NCBI GenBank assembly: GCA_015272515.1 | Contig: JACYLN010000009.1 | Location: forward strand, 48,372 to 112,371 | Direction: 5' to 3' | Length of the DNA: 64,000 nucleotides | From: Leptolyngbyaceae cyanobacterium C42_A2020_001 | Lineage (GTDB): Bacteria; Cyanobacteriota; Cyanobacteriia; Leptolyngbyales; Leptolyngbyaceae | In this document: positions 1 through 9,655 of the stretch, one piece after another | How the letters are laid out: the number at the start of each line of letters is the position of its first letter | Position numbering within the stretch: position 1 is the first letter of the stretch | Notes under the pieces: model-generated | Told to the model about the DNA's origin: nothing | The model's input: only the letters and a program-made list of their open reading frames with translations | Databases searched by the model: none | Position numbers and translations under genes: made by a program

Positions 1-1070
1 CACCCGTAGCTAGCAATACCAAGCCCTCAACGGTAGCTGCCATTCCTCAGTCTGCTAACCCTAATTTCATCGCTCAAGCGGTACAGAAAGTAGGACCATC
101 TGTGGTGCGAATTGATTCGGCTCGTCGCATTTCCAATGAGTTACCAGAAGCCTTCAGAAATCCTTTCTTTCGCCGCTTCTTTGGTGATGATTCACCTGCC
201 CCTCGAGAACGGGTTGAACGGGGTACTGGCTCAGGCTTTATTCTCTCGACAGATGGACGTATTCTGACGAATGCTCATGTGGTGTCTGGAACGGACACAG
301 TGGAAGTGACGCTTAAAGATGGGCGAACGTTTGAAGGACGCGTTGTTGGCAGCGATGCGGTTACCGATGTGGCTGTGGTAAAAATTGATTCTAAGGATCT
401 GCCAACAGTCAAAATGGGCAGGTCTGAAGGGCTAATACCGGGTCAGTGGGCGATCGCGATTGGTAATCCTCTGGGACTTGATAACACCGTTACGGCCGGT
501 ATTATTAGCGCCATTGGGCGATCAAGTTCCCAAGTCGGCGTTCCTGACAAGCGCGTGAATTTCATTCAAACCGATGCTGCTATCAACCCAGGAAATTCTG
601 GAGGACCACTGCTCAACGATCGCGGCGAAGTGATTGGGGTAAATACGGCAATTCGTGCCGATGCTCAAGGGTTAGGTTTTGCCATCCCAATTGAAACTGC
701 ACAGCGCATCGCCAATCAGCTATTTACAAAAGGCAAAGTGGATCATCCTTACTTGGGAATTCAGATGGTGGATTTGACTCCTGCCATCCGTAAGGAGATT
801 AACGAGAATCAGGACTTTAAAGTCAAAATCAACCAAAACGAAGGGGTGTTGATTGTGAGGGTGATGGAAGACTCTCCCGCTGATGAAGCAGGTGTACAGC
901 AGGGTGATGTCATTCAAAAAGTTGCTGGGAAAGCGGTAAAAACGGCTGAGCAAGTTCAATCGATTGTTGAAGTCAGCCGAATCGGCGCGGAACTGTCCCT
1001 CGAAATTGTTCGCAACGGTCAACCGCAACAAATTCGCGTCAAACCGGGTGTCTTCCCAACCAGGAATTAA
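1..1070 (+). CDS. HtrA/Deg family trypsin-like serine protease with PDZ domain, 5' end outside window
   Basis: Periplasmic or lumenal serine protease of the HtrA/DegP family, which degrades or refolds damaged exported proteins. The reading frame is open from base 3, so the signal or membrane-anchor region lies upstream of the window; an internal GTG at 102 falls within the family-conserved GPSVVRI stretch and is not the start. The catalytic triad is visible: His in TNAHVV (about base 275), Asp in TDVAVVKI (about 365) and Ser in NPGNSGGPLL (about 595). A single C-terminal PDZ domain follows, with the carboxylate-binding loop near YLGIQMV and the core GVLIVRV...SPADEAGVQQGDVI. Cyanobacteria usually carry three paralogues (HtrA, HhoA, HhoB); without the N-terminus I cannot assign which one. 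The family call is very secure. Confidence 0.95.
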   Translation, partial: PVASNTKPSTVAAIPQSANPNFIAQAVQKVGPSVVRIDSARRISNELPEAFRNPFFRRFFGDDSPAPRERVERGTGSGFILSTDGRILTNAHVVSGTDTVEVTLKDGRTFEGRVVGSDAVTDVAVVKIDSKDLPTVKMGRSEGLIPGQWAIAIGNPLGLDNTVTAGIISAIGRSSSQVGVPDKRVNFIQTDAAINPGNSGGPLLNDRGEVIGVNTAIRADAQGLGFAIPIETAQRIANQLFTKGKVDHPYLGIQMVDLTPAIRKEINENQDFKVKINQNEGVLIVRVMEDSPADEAGVQQGDVIQKVAGKAVKTAEQVQSIVEVSRIGAELSLEIVRNGQPQQIRVKPGVFPTRN

Positions 1071-1176
1071 ACTGCGCCCATGTCCCAACCTTGTAGTTTT
1101 CCCTTAGAAAAACCTCCCGTTTCCTGGCTGAACATGGTTTAGCGGATTGTTGCCGTTACAACCTGGAGCGATCGCC

Positions 1177-1524
1177 TTATTCGTCGGTTAAGTCTCTTAG
1201 AACCGAGTCAGACACCAGATCTTCCATCTGCATCCGTTGTTCCATCTGCCGCAAAAAATATCCCGTCATCATGGCAGACACCAGCAACCCTGCCAAATTC
1301 TCGCGATCAGTGGTGATTTTGACATTGAAGGATTCCGAAGGCAGCATCCCGACTAAACCCTGGACATTGTGAGAGATAATCTGCTTCACATCGGAACTTA
1401 CGGACTTGGCAACCTGTGCCAGCACCTCAGGCGATTGAAGCTGAAGATACTTCAACAACGAGTTGGTATCTTCCACTTCAGTATCGGAGTTGAGGAAATT
1501 AGCGCTGTCAGAGTTAAAAAGCAT
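1177..1524 (-). CDS. DUF760 family protein
   Basis: Small (115 residues) soluble protein of the DUF760 family, found in cyanobacteria and chloroplasts; its function in cyanobacteria is not known to me. The family core is seen in NSLLKYLQLQSPEVLAQVAK and in the C-terminal helix GLLVSAMMTGYFLRQMEQRM. No signal peptide or membrane span is evident. I chose the ATG at 1524; a TTG two codons upstream is also in frame. The gene is convergent with the protease on its left and separated by a repeat-rich spacer from scpB on the same strand. Confidence 0.8.
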   Translation of the reverse strand: MLFNSDSANFLNSDTEVEDTNSLLKYLQLQSPEVLAQVAKSVSSDVKQIISHNVQGLVGMLPSESFNVKITTDRENLAGLLVSAMMTGYFLRQMEQRMQMEDLVSDSVLRDLTDE

Positions 1525-1611
1525 TGGCAATCCGATTAGGGTATTTGACTATTCTGACACTTTCGACTCAAAGTTTGTTCAGTATATATAAGAGTGTGGT
1601 TGGCAATCTTT

Positions 1612-1660
1612 GAGTGGGGAAGGGGGAATGGGAATGGGATTGGGGAATGGGAAATGAGGA
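1612..1660. repeat. G-rich low-complexity intergenic repeat
   Basis: Imperfect tandem units of GGGAATGG/GGGATTGG type between scpB and the DUF760 gene. Similar tracts occur at about 2240-2340, 8505-8535, 15368-15415, 38330-38350 and 41150-41190. They resemble the short tandemly repeated sequences common between genes of filamentous cyanobacteria. No coding capacity is inferred here. Confidence 0.6.
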
Positions 1661-1665
1661 TGTTC

Positions 1666-2205
1666 TTAAAGAGCGGGTTCGTCGTTTTGGGGGGGAGTTT
1701 TGCTTGAGGGTTCGGATTTGAGGTATTTGGCGAGTTCTAGAGATTGATCCTGGTTGAGTTGAAAATATTGATGAAATTTTTCGGTCACCTGTAACCAATA
1801 GGAACGACCATCCGATTGTCGGCGTTTCCTAACAAAGCCCAGTTCTACCAGTTCTTGGACGTGTTGATAAGCATTAGAACCACGAATATCTACCAGTTCG
1901 GTTTGAGAGAGGCGACCTTTGAGGGCGATCGCAGCCAGGGTTCTCAGTGCTCCCACACCTAAATCGGCGGGTAACAATTGTTGAATCAGGTGATGGTAGG
2001 CTTCGCGTAGTTGAAGGACGTAGCCATCAGGCGTTTCAGCCACTTCTAGAGCACTTTCTCGATGGGCGTAGTGCTCCATAAGTTCGATCAGTCCTTCTTG
2101 AATAGCATCGCGATCGCAGCCAGCAACTTCCGCAATTTCAGTAGCGGTGAGTGGCTGTGCCTTCAGGTAAAGAATGGCTTCGATCGTGCTGGCAAGACGA
2201 GACAT
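1666..2205 (-). CDS. scpB: Segregation and condensation protein B (ScpB)
   Basis: Kleisin-associated subunit of the SMC-ScpA-ScpB condensin complex, acting in chromosome compaction and segregation. The 179-residue protein has the expected tandem winged-helix layout: first domain from STIEAILYLKAQPLTATEIA, second around GALRTLAAIALKGRLSQTEL, with the conserved RGSNAYQHVQELVELGFV segment where typical ScpB proteins have the RG(S/V)...L...GLI motif. The C-terminal tail (SEPSSKTPPQNDEPAL) is low-complexity and abuts the G-rich spacer. The start is an ATG. No scpA is adjacent in this window. The assignment is strong. Confidence 0.9.
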   Translation of the reverse strand: MSRLASTIEAILYLKAQPLTATEIAEVAGCDRDAIQEGLIELMEHYAHRESALEVAETPDGYVLQLREAYHHLIQQLLPADLGVGALRTLAAIALKGRLSQTELVDIRGSNAYQHVQELVELGFVRKRRQSDGRSYWLQVTEKFHQYFQLNQDQSLELAKYLKSEPSSKTPPQNDEPAL

Positions 2206-2339
2206 AGCAGAATTTTAGATTAGAGATTTTAGATTGGAGAAATCGGGAGTCGGGAGGATATGGGTCATCGGTCATTGGTAATGCCCTACTCACTATTACC
2301 CATTACCCATTTCCTACCCGCTTCCCTATCCCAAAATCT

Positions 2340-3188
2340 TCAATCCAAATTGCGTCCGGTTAATTCCACAAAAATGTCTTCCAGGTTTGAGGGGCGAACC
2401 ATCATCCCGGTTTTGTCAGGTTGATGGTTTAAATACGTATTTGCTTCGGCGAGGGTGGGGAAGAATTTGTAATCCCAGCGGTCATCGAGTTGTTTCATCA
2501 CTAAGCCTTCTCCGTGTTTACGCCGGAATTCTTGCAGGGTGCCGAGTTCAATCAGAGAACCACCATCCATGATGCCAATGCGATCGCATAAGTATTCCAC
2601 CTCGTCCATGTAGTGAGTGGTGAGCAGCATAGTCATACCCTGTTTGTTCAAATCGCGAATGATTTCCCAAAGGCGACGACGGGTTTGCGGATCAAGTCCA
2701 ACGGTGGGTTCATCCAGAAACAGAATTTCTGGTTCATGCAACAGGGCGCGGGCAATTTGCAAGCGGCGCTTCATCCCACCAGACAGGGTTTTGGCAGCAT
2801 CATTCCGGCGATCGCTCAATTCCACATACTCCAGCCAGCGATCAATATCCTGCTGGCGGCGTGGGTTGGGGATGTGGTGCAAGCGCCCGTGGAATTCCAT
2901 GTTCTCCCATACGGTTAAGTCACTATCCACGCTGACTTGTTGCAACACCACACCAATTCGCCGCCGCACCTGCAACGGTTGCCGCACCACATCAAATCCG
3001 GCAACAGTAATCTGCCCCTGAGAGGGCTTGGTCAAGGTGGTGATCATGCGAATCGTGGTAGATTTGCCAGCACCATTGGGTCCTAACAAGCCAAACATTG
3101 CGCCTGCTTGGATTTCAAAGGAAAGGTTGTTGACGACAGGGGTTTTGGTAAAGGTTTTGTAGACGTTGTTGAGGGAGACGGCAGTCAT
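2340..3188 (-). CDS. ABC transporter ATP-binding protein (drug/lipid-export DrrA-like)
   Basis: ATPase subunit of an ABC-2 type exporter. Walker A is GPNGAGKST (residues about 36-44), the signature is LSGGMKRRLQIARAL, Walker B is ILFLDEPTVGLD and the switch His is in LLTTHYMDE. The C-terminal section (residues about 225-282, ending in VRPSNLEDIFVELTGRNLD) is the short extension typical of DrrA/CcmA-like ATPases partnered with six-helix permeases. No permease gene is adjacent: the neighbours are scpB downstream and ftsH upstream, so the partner must be encoded elsewhere. The substrate cannot be inferred. Confidence 0.88.
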   Translation of the reverse strand: MTAVSLNNVYKTFTKTPVVNNLSFEIQAGAMFGLLGPNGAGKSTTIRMITTLTKPSQGQITVAGFDVVRQPLQVRRRIGVVLQQVSVDSDLTVWENMEFHGRLHHIPNPRRQQDIDRWLEYVELSDRRNDAAKTLSGGMKRRLQIARALLHEPEILFLDEPTVGLDPQTRRRLWEIIRDLNKQGMTMLLTTHYMDEVEYLCDRIGIMDGGSLIELGTLQEFRRKHGEGLVMKQLDDRWDYKFFPTLAEANTYLNHQPDKTGMMVRPSNLEDIFVELTGRNLD

Positions 3189-3256
3189 GGGCGATGGGTA
3201 GAGATGACAGAAGAGTCTTTATAAGCGTAGCGAACTTCGTAAGTTTACAACTCACT

Positions 3257-3287
3257 GAAAAAAGGGTTTGGCAGCACCAAACCCTTG
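3257..3287 (-). terminator. Rho-independent terminator downstream of ftsH
   Basis: A perfect 10-bp inverted repeat (AAGGGTTTGG / CCAAACCCTT) with a 5-nt loop lies at 3262-3286. Read on the minus strand the stem is followed directly by a run of six T. It sits 36 bases beyond the ftsH stop codon and is the strongest terminator in the left half of the window. Confidence 0.85.
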
Positions 3288-3322
3288 ACGACGAACCAAC
3301 TTAAACCTGTGAGAAAGCTTGT

Positions 3323-5263
3323 TTAGGTTGGGGCAGAGGTGGACACAGGAGTGGTTTTTTGTCCGGTATATTCTTCTACGATTTGCCGGAATTCATCGCC
3401 CTCAATTGTTTCCTGATCGAGTAGAACTTCTACTAGACAATCAACCAGGGGACGATTCTCGCGAATGATTCGGCGCGCTTCCTGGAAGCAGTGGATGGCA
3501 ATCTCTCGCACCTGGCGATCGATTTGGGTAGCAACTTCTTCCGAGTATTCCTGGCGTGGCATCAGGCCCCGTCCCAGGAAGACCTCGTTTCCAGAACTCT
3601 CCAGAGCCACCAACCCTAGTTCAGACATGCCGTAACGGGTGACCATTTCGCGGGCGATTTCAGCAACGGCTTTGATATCACCACTGGCTCCGGCGGTGAC
3701 TTCAGCAGGACCAAAGACTTCTTCTTCGGCGGCGCGTCCACCCAGGGCAATAGTGATGCGATCAGTCATCCAGGCGCGGGTGTAGAGTCCGCTATCGATC
3801 ATATCTTCGTTGAAGGATTGTTGCGCGAAGCCACCCACGCCCCCCGATCGCGGAATAATTGTGACTTTATTCAAGGGATCGGAGTTTTTCAGCAGGGTCA
3901 TGAGCAGGGCGTGTCCCACTTCGTGATAGGCAATGAGCCGTTTCTTCTTGCTGTCGAGCAATGGAGTCAGGGTTAGCCCGATGGTGACCCGATCAATCGC
4001 GTCGTCAATTTCCAGCATGGTGATTGCTTCTTTGCGGCGACGGGCTGTGAGAATGGCGGCTTCGTTCAGCAAGTTGGAGAGATCGGCTCCGGCAAATCCG
4101 GGAGTGCGGCGGGCGATCGCTTCTAGCGACACATCATCTGCTAACCGCTTGTTGCGGGCGTGGACTTCCAAAATGCCGAGTCTACCTCTGTAGTTGGGCA
4201 AATCGACCGTAATTTGGCGATCGAAGCGCCCGGGACGCAGTAATGCCGTATCCAGCACATCGGGACGGTTGGTTGCCGCGATGATGATGATGCCAGTGTT
4301 ACCTTCAAACCCATCCATTTCGGTGAGCAACTGGTTCAGGGTTTGTTCACGCTCGTCGTTGCCGCCGCCAATTCCGGCTCCCCGTTGCCGACCAACTGCA
4401 TCAATTTCATCAATAAAGACGATGCAGGGGGCATTTTCTTTGGCTTTTTTGAACAAATCTCGAACACGAGAAGCTCCTACCCCCACAAACATCTCGACAA
4501 ATTCGGAGCCGGAGATGCTGAAGAAGGGAACCCCCGCCTCACCCGCGATCGCTTTTGCCAATAAGGTTTTACCCGTTCCTGGAGGTCCAATCAACAATAC
4601 CCCTTTGGGAATGCGGGCACCCACAGCCGTAAATTTTTCTGGCTTCTTGAGGAAAGTCACCACTTCTTGCAGTTCTTCCTTTGCTTCCTCAATTCCGGCA
4701 ACATCATCAAACATGATGCCCGTCTTTGCCTCCATCTGAAAGCGGGCGCGGGATTTGCCAAAATTGAGTGCCTGTCCGGGACCGCCAGGTGCATTGGCAG
4801 AGCGACGGATGATTAGCAACAATCCACCCAGCAGCAGCATAAACAGCAAGAGATGGGCAAGTAAACCCAGAACAGCGCTGTTATCGGTGGAGTCTTGAAT
4901 ATCAACTGAAATGCGGTTTTGGCGCGCCCGTTCAATTAGTTCGGGGTTTTGGTCAAACAGCGGTACTTCAACGGGCTGATTTTGGTTTTGCAGTTTGACC
5001 CGTGCCGTTTGCTGAACCCGGTCAATTTGAATATCCGTCACCTTACCGCGATCGATGTCTTGTAGCAAACAAGTGTAGGTGTAATTTTTGGGCGAACAAC
5101 GCGGCTCATTTTCGGCAGGTTTTTGAGCCATTGCAGGAACTGCCAACGTCATACTTTGAAGCACCATCCAAAGTGTGACAATCATTCCTCTCACGGCTGA
5201 GTTGCGCGTGGGCGAACGTTTAACTGAAGACTCCGTCGAACCATGTGAGCGCAAACCTTTCAT
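3323..5263 (-). CDS. ftsH: ATP-dependent zinc metalloprotease FtsH
   Basis: Membrane-anchored AAA+ protease; cyanobacterial FtsH complexes degrade damaged photosystem II D1 protein and other membrane proteins. With the ATG at 5263 the protein has 646 residues. A hydrophobic signal or first membrane span lies near residues 25-45 and a second span near [19 protein letters not shown]. Between them is a lumenal domain containing two Cys ([14 protein letters not shown]). The AAA module has Walker A GPPGTGKT, Walker B IVFIDEID and the second region of homology (ATNRPDVLD...RPGRFDR). The zinc site is HEVGH. I prefer ATG 5263 over an upstream GTG at 5308 because AAAAGG precedes it at good spacing. 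A terminator follows at 3257-3287. Cyanobacteria have several FtsH paralogues, and I cannot fix which one this is. Confidence 0.95.
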   Translation of the reverse strand: MKGLRSHGSTESSVKRSPTRNSAVRGMIVTLWMVLQSMTLAVPAMAQKPAENEPRCSPKNYTYTCLLQDIDRGKVTDIQIDRVQQTARVKLQNQNQPVEVPLFDQNPELIERARQNRISVDIQDSTDNSAVLGLLAHLLLFMLLLGGLLLIIRRSANAPGGPGQALNFGKSRARFQMEAKTGIMFDDVAGIEEAKEELQEVVTFLKKPEKFTAVGARIPKGVLLIGPPGTGKTLLAKAIAGEAGVPFFSISGSEFVEMFVGVGASRVRDLFKKAKENAPCIVFIDEIDAVGRQRGAGIGGGNDEREQTLNQLLTEMDGFEGNTGIIIIAATNRPDVLDTALLRPGRFDRQITVDLPNYRGRLGILEVHARNKRLADDVSLEAIARRTPGFAGADLSNLLNEAAILTARRRKEAITMLEIDDAIDRVTIGLTLTPLLDSKKKRLIAYHEVGHALLMTLLKNSDPLNKVTIIPRSGGVGGFAQQSFNEDMIDSGLYTRAWMTDRITIALGGRAAEEEVFGPAEVTAGASGDIKAVAEIAREMVTRYGMSELGLVALESSGNEVFLGRGLMPRQEYSEEVATQIDRQVREIAIHCFQEARRIIRENRPLVDCLVEVLLDQETIEGDEFRQIVEEYTGQKTTPVSTSAPT

Positions 5264-5371
5264 ACCAATCGCCTTTTCTTGCTCCAAACCGTCTACTAAC
5301 CTCTCCACTCTATCGGGCTATTGCCAGACGTAAGGGGTGGGGCTTTACAGCTAGTGTAACCTGCTTCTTCC

Positions 5372-5938
5372 TTAAGCTGCGGTCATCTCTTTTTGTACCG
5401 CTCCCCGGAGTTTAGTGGTGTTTTCTACCAGGCTTTGAGCAAAGGCATCCAGGCGTTTCGCCAAGTTTTCATCTTTCAAATTGCCATTAGCATCGAAGGC
5501 ATTCCAGGCTTGCCCGATCGCCACCTGTTCGGGAATGGTCCAGGCGGGTACCCAGCGCATAATCGTGCGGAGATCGTTGAGGGCATTGCTGTTCGATTGT
5601 CCACCCAGGACGCTAATGAACCCTGTGACTTTGTCGGTAAATTCTTCAAAACCCATTAGATCAAGAGCATTTTTCAGCACGCCGCTGACGCTACCGTGGT
5701 ACTCCGGCGTAACCAGGATAATCCCATCGGCTGCTCGCGTTGCCTGCCGCAACTTTGCTACGTCAGGATAGTCGGGATATTCTTTGCTGCCATCACAGAA
5801 GGGCAGATTGAGCGATCGCAAATCGAGAATTTCTACCTCAGCGCCTAGAGCTTCTACCCGTTGTGCCGCTGCCTTCAAAGCCAGTTGACTGTAAGAACCG
5901 GAGCGCAAACTGCCAGCAATGCCAACGATCTTAACCAT
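5372..5938 (-). CDS. NADPH-dependent FMN reductase family flavoprotein
   Basis: Flavodoxin-like oxidoreductase using NAD(P)H and FMN (NADPH_FMN_red family, which includes chromate/quinone reductases). The N-terminus VKIVGIAGSLRSGSYS carries the FMN phosphate-binding GSLR-S loop, and LVTPEYHGSVSGVLKNALD is the PEYxxS flavin-binding motif. The ATG at 5938 is chosen because AGAGG lies just upstream; an in-frame start at 5977 would add 13 residues not expected in the family. The product is 188 residues, soluble, probably cytosolic. It is encoded alone between ftsH and pcrA on the same strand. The substrate is unknown. Confidence 0.88.
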   Translation of the reverse strand: MVKIVGIAGSLRSGSYSQLALKAAAQRVEALGAEVEILDLRSLNLPFCDGSKEYPDYPDVAKLRQATRAADGIILVTPEYHGSVSGVLKNALDLMGFEEFTDKVTGFISVLGGQSNSNALNDLRTIMRWVPAWTIPEQVAIGQAWNAFDANGNLKDENLAKRLDAFAQSLVENTTKLRGAVQKEMTAA

Positions 5939-6010
5939 GAGAACCTCTTGGATTACAAAGAAATGTTGATAACCCAAGTATAGCTAAAACGGAATCGTTA
6001 TGACTACACT

Positions 6011-8374
6011 TTAAGATTCCAGGCGATCGATGGGTGTGATCTTAGGATTAATGATTTTTTGCCCTAAGCCAGGAAACTTGACGGCAAGGCAGATTTTGTT
6101 ACCTGCACCAAAAATCCGCGTGACTTCACCTTCCCCAAAGGCTTTGTGCAAAGCGCGATCGCCCACGCTCCAATCGTTTTCATGAATATTGGACATGGAA
6201 CGAGCAGGCGCACTGCGACGGGATTCTGCGATCGATTTACCATACCGGGCGGGAATGGCTGAAGACACATTTGATTCCAGCAACTCTTTGGGCAGTTCTG
6301 CCAGGAAAAGAGATGGGCTGGCAGGTTCGCGGTTGCCGTATAAGCGACGTTCACGGGCATAGGAAAGAAATAAGCGTTCCTGAGCGCGGGTAATCCCCAC
6401 ATAACAAAGACGGCGTTCCTCTTCCAATGCGGCGGGGTCTTCCATAGAGCGGTAGTTGGGGAACAAGCCCTGTTCTAGCCCAACCAAGAACACCACGGGA
6501 AATTCCAGCCCTTTAGAGGAATGCAGCGTCATCAGCGAGACGCGAGTTTGTTCTTCCTCTAAATTATCCAGGTCCGAAGCCAGCGAGGCATTTGCCAGAA
6601 ACGCAATCAGACTGCGATCGTCATTTTCTTCTTCAAATTGCAGCACCGCGTTGTAGAGTTCCTGCACGTTGCCCAGGCGATCGGCGGCTTCATCGGTGCC
6701 CTGGTCTTTCAGGTCTTTCACGTACCCAGAATCTTCCAACACACCCTGCACAATTTCGTTGGCAGGCAGGTTATCCAATTCGCCGCGCCATTTTTGCAGC
6801 ATTTCAGAAAACGCCAGTACGCCTTTGGACGATCGCCCCGCCAGCGCTTTCACCGAGGTTTCATCGGTTAAAATCTCCCACAGGGGCAGATTGAGTTCCT
6901 GAGCCGCTTTCACCAAATTATCGATGGTGGCTTTGCCGATGCCGCGCCGGGGTGTGTTGATTACGCGCAACAGGCTGACCGTATCGAACGGATTCACGAT
7001 CGCGCGTAAGTAGGCGAGCACGTCTTTAATTTCTTTGCGATCGTAGAACCGCAACCCACCCACCACCTTATAAGAAATTTGGTGGCGTACCAGCGAATCT
7101 TCCAACGCGCGGGATTGAGCATTCGTCCGATACAAAATGGCGAACTTGCCGTAGTGCAATTCCGGATGGCGCGACTCTAACAGACGGATCTGATTCACCA
7201 CAAATTCCGCTTCCGCCGTCTCGTCATCGGCTCGGTAAAGGTAGATCGCTTCCCCTTCAGCGCGGGTTGGCTTTAAGACTTTATCAATACGTTCTGTATT
7301 GTTCTCGATCAGTTGGTTGGCGACTTCCAGAATATTTTCAGTGGAGCGGTAGTTCTCCTCTAATTTGACCATTGTGCGTGTGTCGTCATCGGGCAACCCA
7401 TCGCCAAAATCAGTCTGGAAGTTCATCAAGATGGTAAAATCTGCCGCCCGGAACGAATAGATCGACTGATCCGCATCGCCCACCACAAACACCGAACGAT
7501 GTGCCCATTGGTCGAAAGTTTTGGAATCTTCGCCGTTGGTGGTCAATAGCCGAATGAAATCGTATTGGGTGCGGTTCGTATCCTGATATTCATCCACTAG
7601 AATGTGGCGAAATCGATTGTGCCAGTAAGCCCGCACCAGTTCGTTTTGACGGAATAGTTGCACAGGCATCAAGATCAAATCATCAAAATCCAGCGCGTTG
7701 TTGGCGGCAAGCGTGTCTTGATACATGCTGTAAATGTTGGCAAGCACACGCCCCCGATAGTTAGGTTGATCTTTTTCCACCTCTTCGGGAGTCAGGCATT
7801 TGTTCTTGGCATTGCTGATGGCGTAACGCATCGATTTGGGATCGAACTTTTTGTCATCCAAATTGAGCTTTTGGGTAACGATTTCTTTCACTAGGCTTTG
7901 TGCATCGGATTCGTCAAAAATCGAGAAGCTACGCGTCCATTTGCGCCCATGAGAATCTTGATACTTTTCAATGTCGAACCGCAAAATTCGGGCGCAGAGG
8001 GCGTGAAAGGTGCCAATCCACAGATCTTTTGTCACAGATTTGTAGACCTGGGATTTCAGCCGCGTCTGAACTTCGGGCGAAAGAGCTTCTAAGGGTTTGC
8101 CATACTCGCTGCGGGCGCGTTGCTCAGCAAAGAGCTTTTCGATCCGCTCCTTCATTTCTCGCGCCGCTTTGTTGGTGAAGGTGACTGCCAGAATATTTTC
8201 GGGATCGACTCGATGATTTAGCACCAGGTTGGCGATGCGAAAGGTGAGTGCCCGGGTTTTGCCGGAACCCGCACCCGCCACTACTAGCAGCGGACCGGAG
8301 TGATGTTCAACTGCTTGTCGTTGGGCGGCATTGAGGAGGCTGAGAAACTCTTTGGTCTGGTTTGTCTGGGTCAT
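6011..8374 (-). CDS. pcrA: UvrD/PcrA-type superfamily 1 DNA helicase
   Basis: 3'-5' DNA helicase of DNA repair and replication-conflict resolution. At 787 residues it matches PcrA/UvrD. Motif I is VAGAGSGKT (about residue 33), Ia AVTFTNKAAREMKER, motif II ILVDEYQDTN, motif III VFVVGDADQSIYSFR, motif IV YRSTENIL, motif V VSLMTLHSSKGLEFP and motif VI EEERRLCYVGITRA. The C-terminus (from about residue 728, starting DWSVGDRALHKAFGEG) is the Tudor-like domain that in PcrA/UvrD binds RNA polymerase. The start is an ATG. It is divergent from the cobW-type gene. Confidence 0.95.
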   Translation of the reverse strand: MTQTNQTKEFLSLLNAAQRQAVEHHSGPLLVVAGAGSGKTRALTFRIANLVLNHRVDPENILAVTFTNKAAREMKERIEKLFAEQRARSEYGKPLEALSPEVQTRLKSQVYKSVTKDLWIGTFHALCARILRFDIEKYQDSHGRKWTRSFSIFDESDAQSLVKEIVTQKLNLDDKKFDPKSMRYAISNAKNKCLTPEEVEKDQPNYRGRVLANIYSMYQDTLAANNALDFDDLILMPVQLFRQNELVRAYWHNRFRHILVDEYQDTNRTQYDFIRLLTTNGEDSKTFDQWAHRSVFVVGDADQSIYSFRAADFTILMNFQTDFGDGLPDDDTRTMVKLEENYRSTENILEVANQLIENNTERIDKVLKPTRAEGEAIYLYRADDETAEAEFVVNQIRLLESRHPELHYGKFAILYRTNAQSRALEDSLVRHQISYKVVGGLRFYDRKEIKDVLAYLRAIVNPFDTVSLLRVINTPRRGIGKATIDNLVKAAQELNLPLWEILTDETSVKALAGRSSKGVLAFSEMLQKWRGELDNLPANEIVQGVLEDSGYVKDLKDQGTDEAADRLGNVQELYNAVLQFEEENDDRSLIAFLANASLASDLDNLEEEQTRVSLMTLHSSKGLEFPVVFLVGLEQGLFPNYRSMEDPAALEEERRLCYVGITRAQERLFLSYARERRLYGNREPASPSLFLAELPKELLESNVSSAIPARYGKSIAESRRSAPARSMSNIHENDWSVGDRALHKAFGEGEVTRIFGAGNKICLAVKFPGLGQKIINPKITPIDRLES

Positions 8375-8539
8375 GGAGGGAAGGGCGCGATCGCAGCTAG
8401 AACTTGGCTAAACCGATGTCTAAATCAGGGTATCGCATCTAGCCCAAATCCGCTCAAGCTGGCTCATCACTGAAAACTATTGTAAGCATGGTAGATTGAG
8501 GCTTCTGAGAAGGGAATAGCGAATAGGGAATAGGAAAAA

Positions 8540-9586
8540 ATGCATAAGATTCCGGTCACAGTGATTACGGGATTTTTGGGAGCAGGCAAAACAACACTAA
8601 TCCGGCACCTGTTACAAAACAACCAGGGACGACGTGTGGCAGTGCTGGTCAACGAATTTGGCGAGGTGGGTATTGATGGCGATTTGTTGCGCTCCTGCCA
8701 GGTATGCGATGACGAGGCAGTTGGCGACACAGGTGCAAACATCGTTGAACTGACCAATGGCTGCCTTTGCTGCACCGTACAGGAAGAGTTTTTACCCACG
8801 ATGCAAACCCTCTTAAAACGACGGCAGGATATTGACTGCATTTTGATTGAAACATCGGGCTTAGCGCTGCCGAAACCATTGGTACAAGCCTTTCGTTGGC
8901 CTGAGATTAAAACAGGCGCGACGGTAGACGGAGTCGTGACCGTTGTAGACTGTGAAGCGCTGGCAAATGGTCAACTGGTGGGCGATTTAGCCGCATTAGA
9001 AGCACAACGCCTGGCAGATGACAGTCTGGAACATGAAACTCCGATTGAAGAATTGTTTGAAGATCAACTTGCCTGTGCCGATCTGGTGCTGCTGACAAAG
9101 GGCGATCGCGTCGATGCAGACACTCAACAGCGGGTACAGCAGTGGCTCCGCCAAGAACTCCGCGACGGTGTAAAAATTGTGCCCTGTCAGCAGGGTGCCA
9201 TCAACCCAGATATCTTGCTAGGCTTCAATGCGGCAGTCGAAGAAAACCTAGAAAGTCGTCCCAGCCATCACGATACGGAAGAAGAACATGACCATGATGA
9301 CGACATCAACTCAATTCCCTTATTGCTTGAGCAATCCTTTGAACCCGCGACCCTGGTTCAACGTTTGAAACAAGCTGTTCAACAACAGGAGATTTATCGC
9401 ATCAAAGGATTTGTGGATGTACCCAACAAGGCAATGCGGCTGGTGTTTCAAGGAGTCGGCGATCGCTTCGACTACTTCTACGATCGCCCCTGGCAGCCTA
9501 ACGAGCCTCGCCTGACGCGATTGATCTTTATTGGGCGATCGCTTGATGAAACCCAACTTCGATCTGCCATTCGCGCAACTAACTAA
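8540..9586 (+). CDS. cobW: CobW-type G3E GTPase / metallochaperone
   Basis: P-loop GTPase of the COG0523 family, thought to deliver metal (Co or Zn) to target enzymes; CobW proper is linked to cobalamin synthesis. Walker A is GFLGAGKTTLIRHLL at the N-terminus; the metal-binding CxCC motif is in NGCLCCTVQEEF (about residues 73-84); the switch/ESSG-like segment is IETSGLALPKP. The guanine-specificity loop reads LLTKGD, the TKxD variant usual in this family. Residues about 241-256 are His/Asp/Glu-rich (HHDTEEEHDHDDD), a putative metal-binding linker before the CobW_C domain. ATG at 8540 follows AGGAAAAA. No cobalamin genes are nearby, so the metal served is inferred only from the His-rich linker and overall resemblance. 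Confidence 0.85.
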   Translation: MHKIPVTVITGFLGAGKTTLIRHLLQNNQGRRVAVLVNEFGEVGIDGDLLRSCQVCDDEAVGDTGANIVELTNGCLCCTVQEEFLPTMQTLLKRRQDIDCILIETSGLALPKPLVQAFRWPEIKTGATVDGVVTVVDCEALANGQLVGDLAALEAQRLADDSLEHETPIEELFEDQLACADLVLLTKGDRVDADTQQRVQQWLRQELRDGVKIVPCQQGAINPDILLGFNAAVEENLESRPSHHDTEEEHDHDDDINSIPLLLEQSFEPATLVQRLKQAVQQQEIYRIKGFVDVPNKAMRLVFQGVGDRFDYFYDRPWQPNEPRLTRLIFIGRSLDETQLRSAIRATN

Positions 9587-9655
9587 CGGCGCAATCGGCT
9601 GATACGTGAGATTGTCCAAATTGAGCGGACTACTAGCCGCTGGGATTAGGTTTTG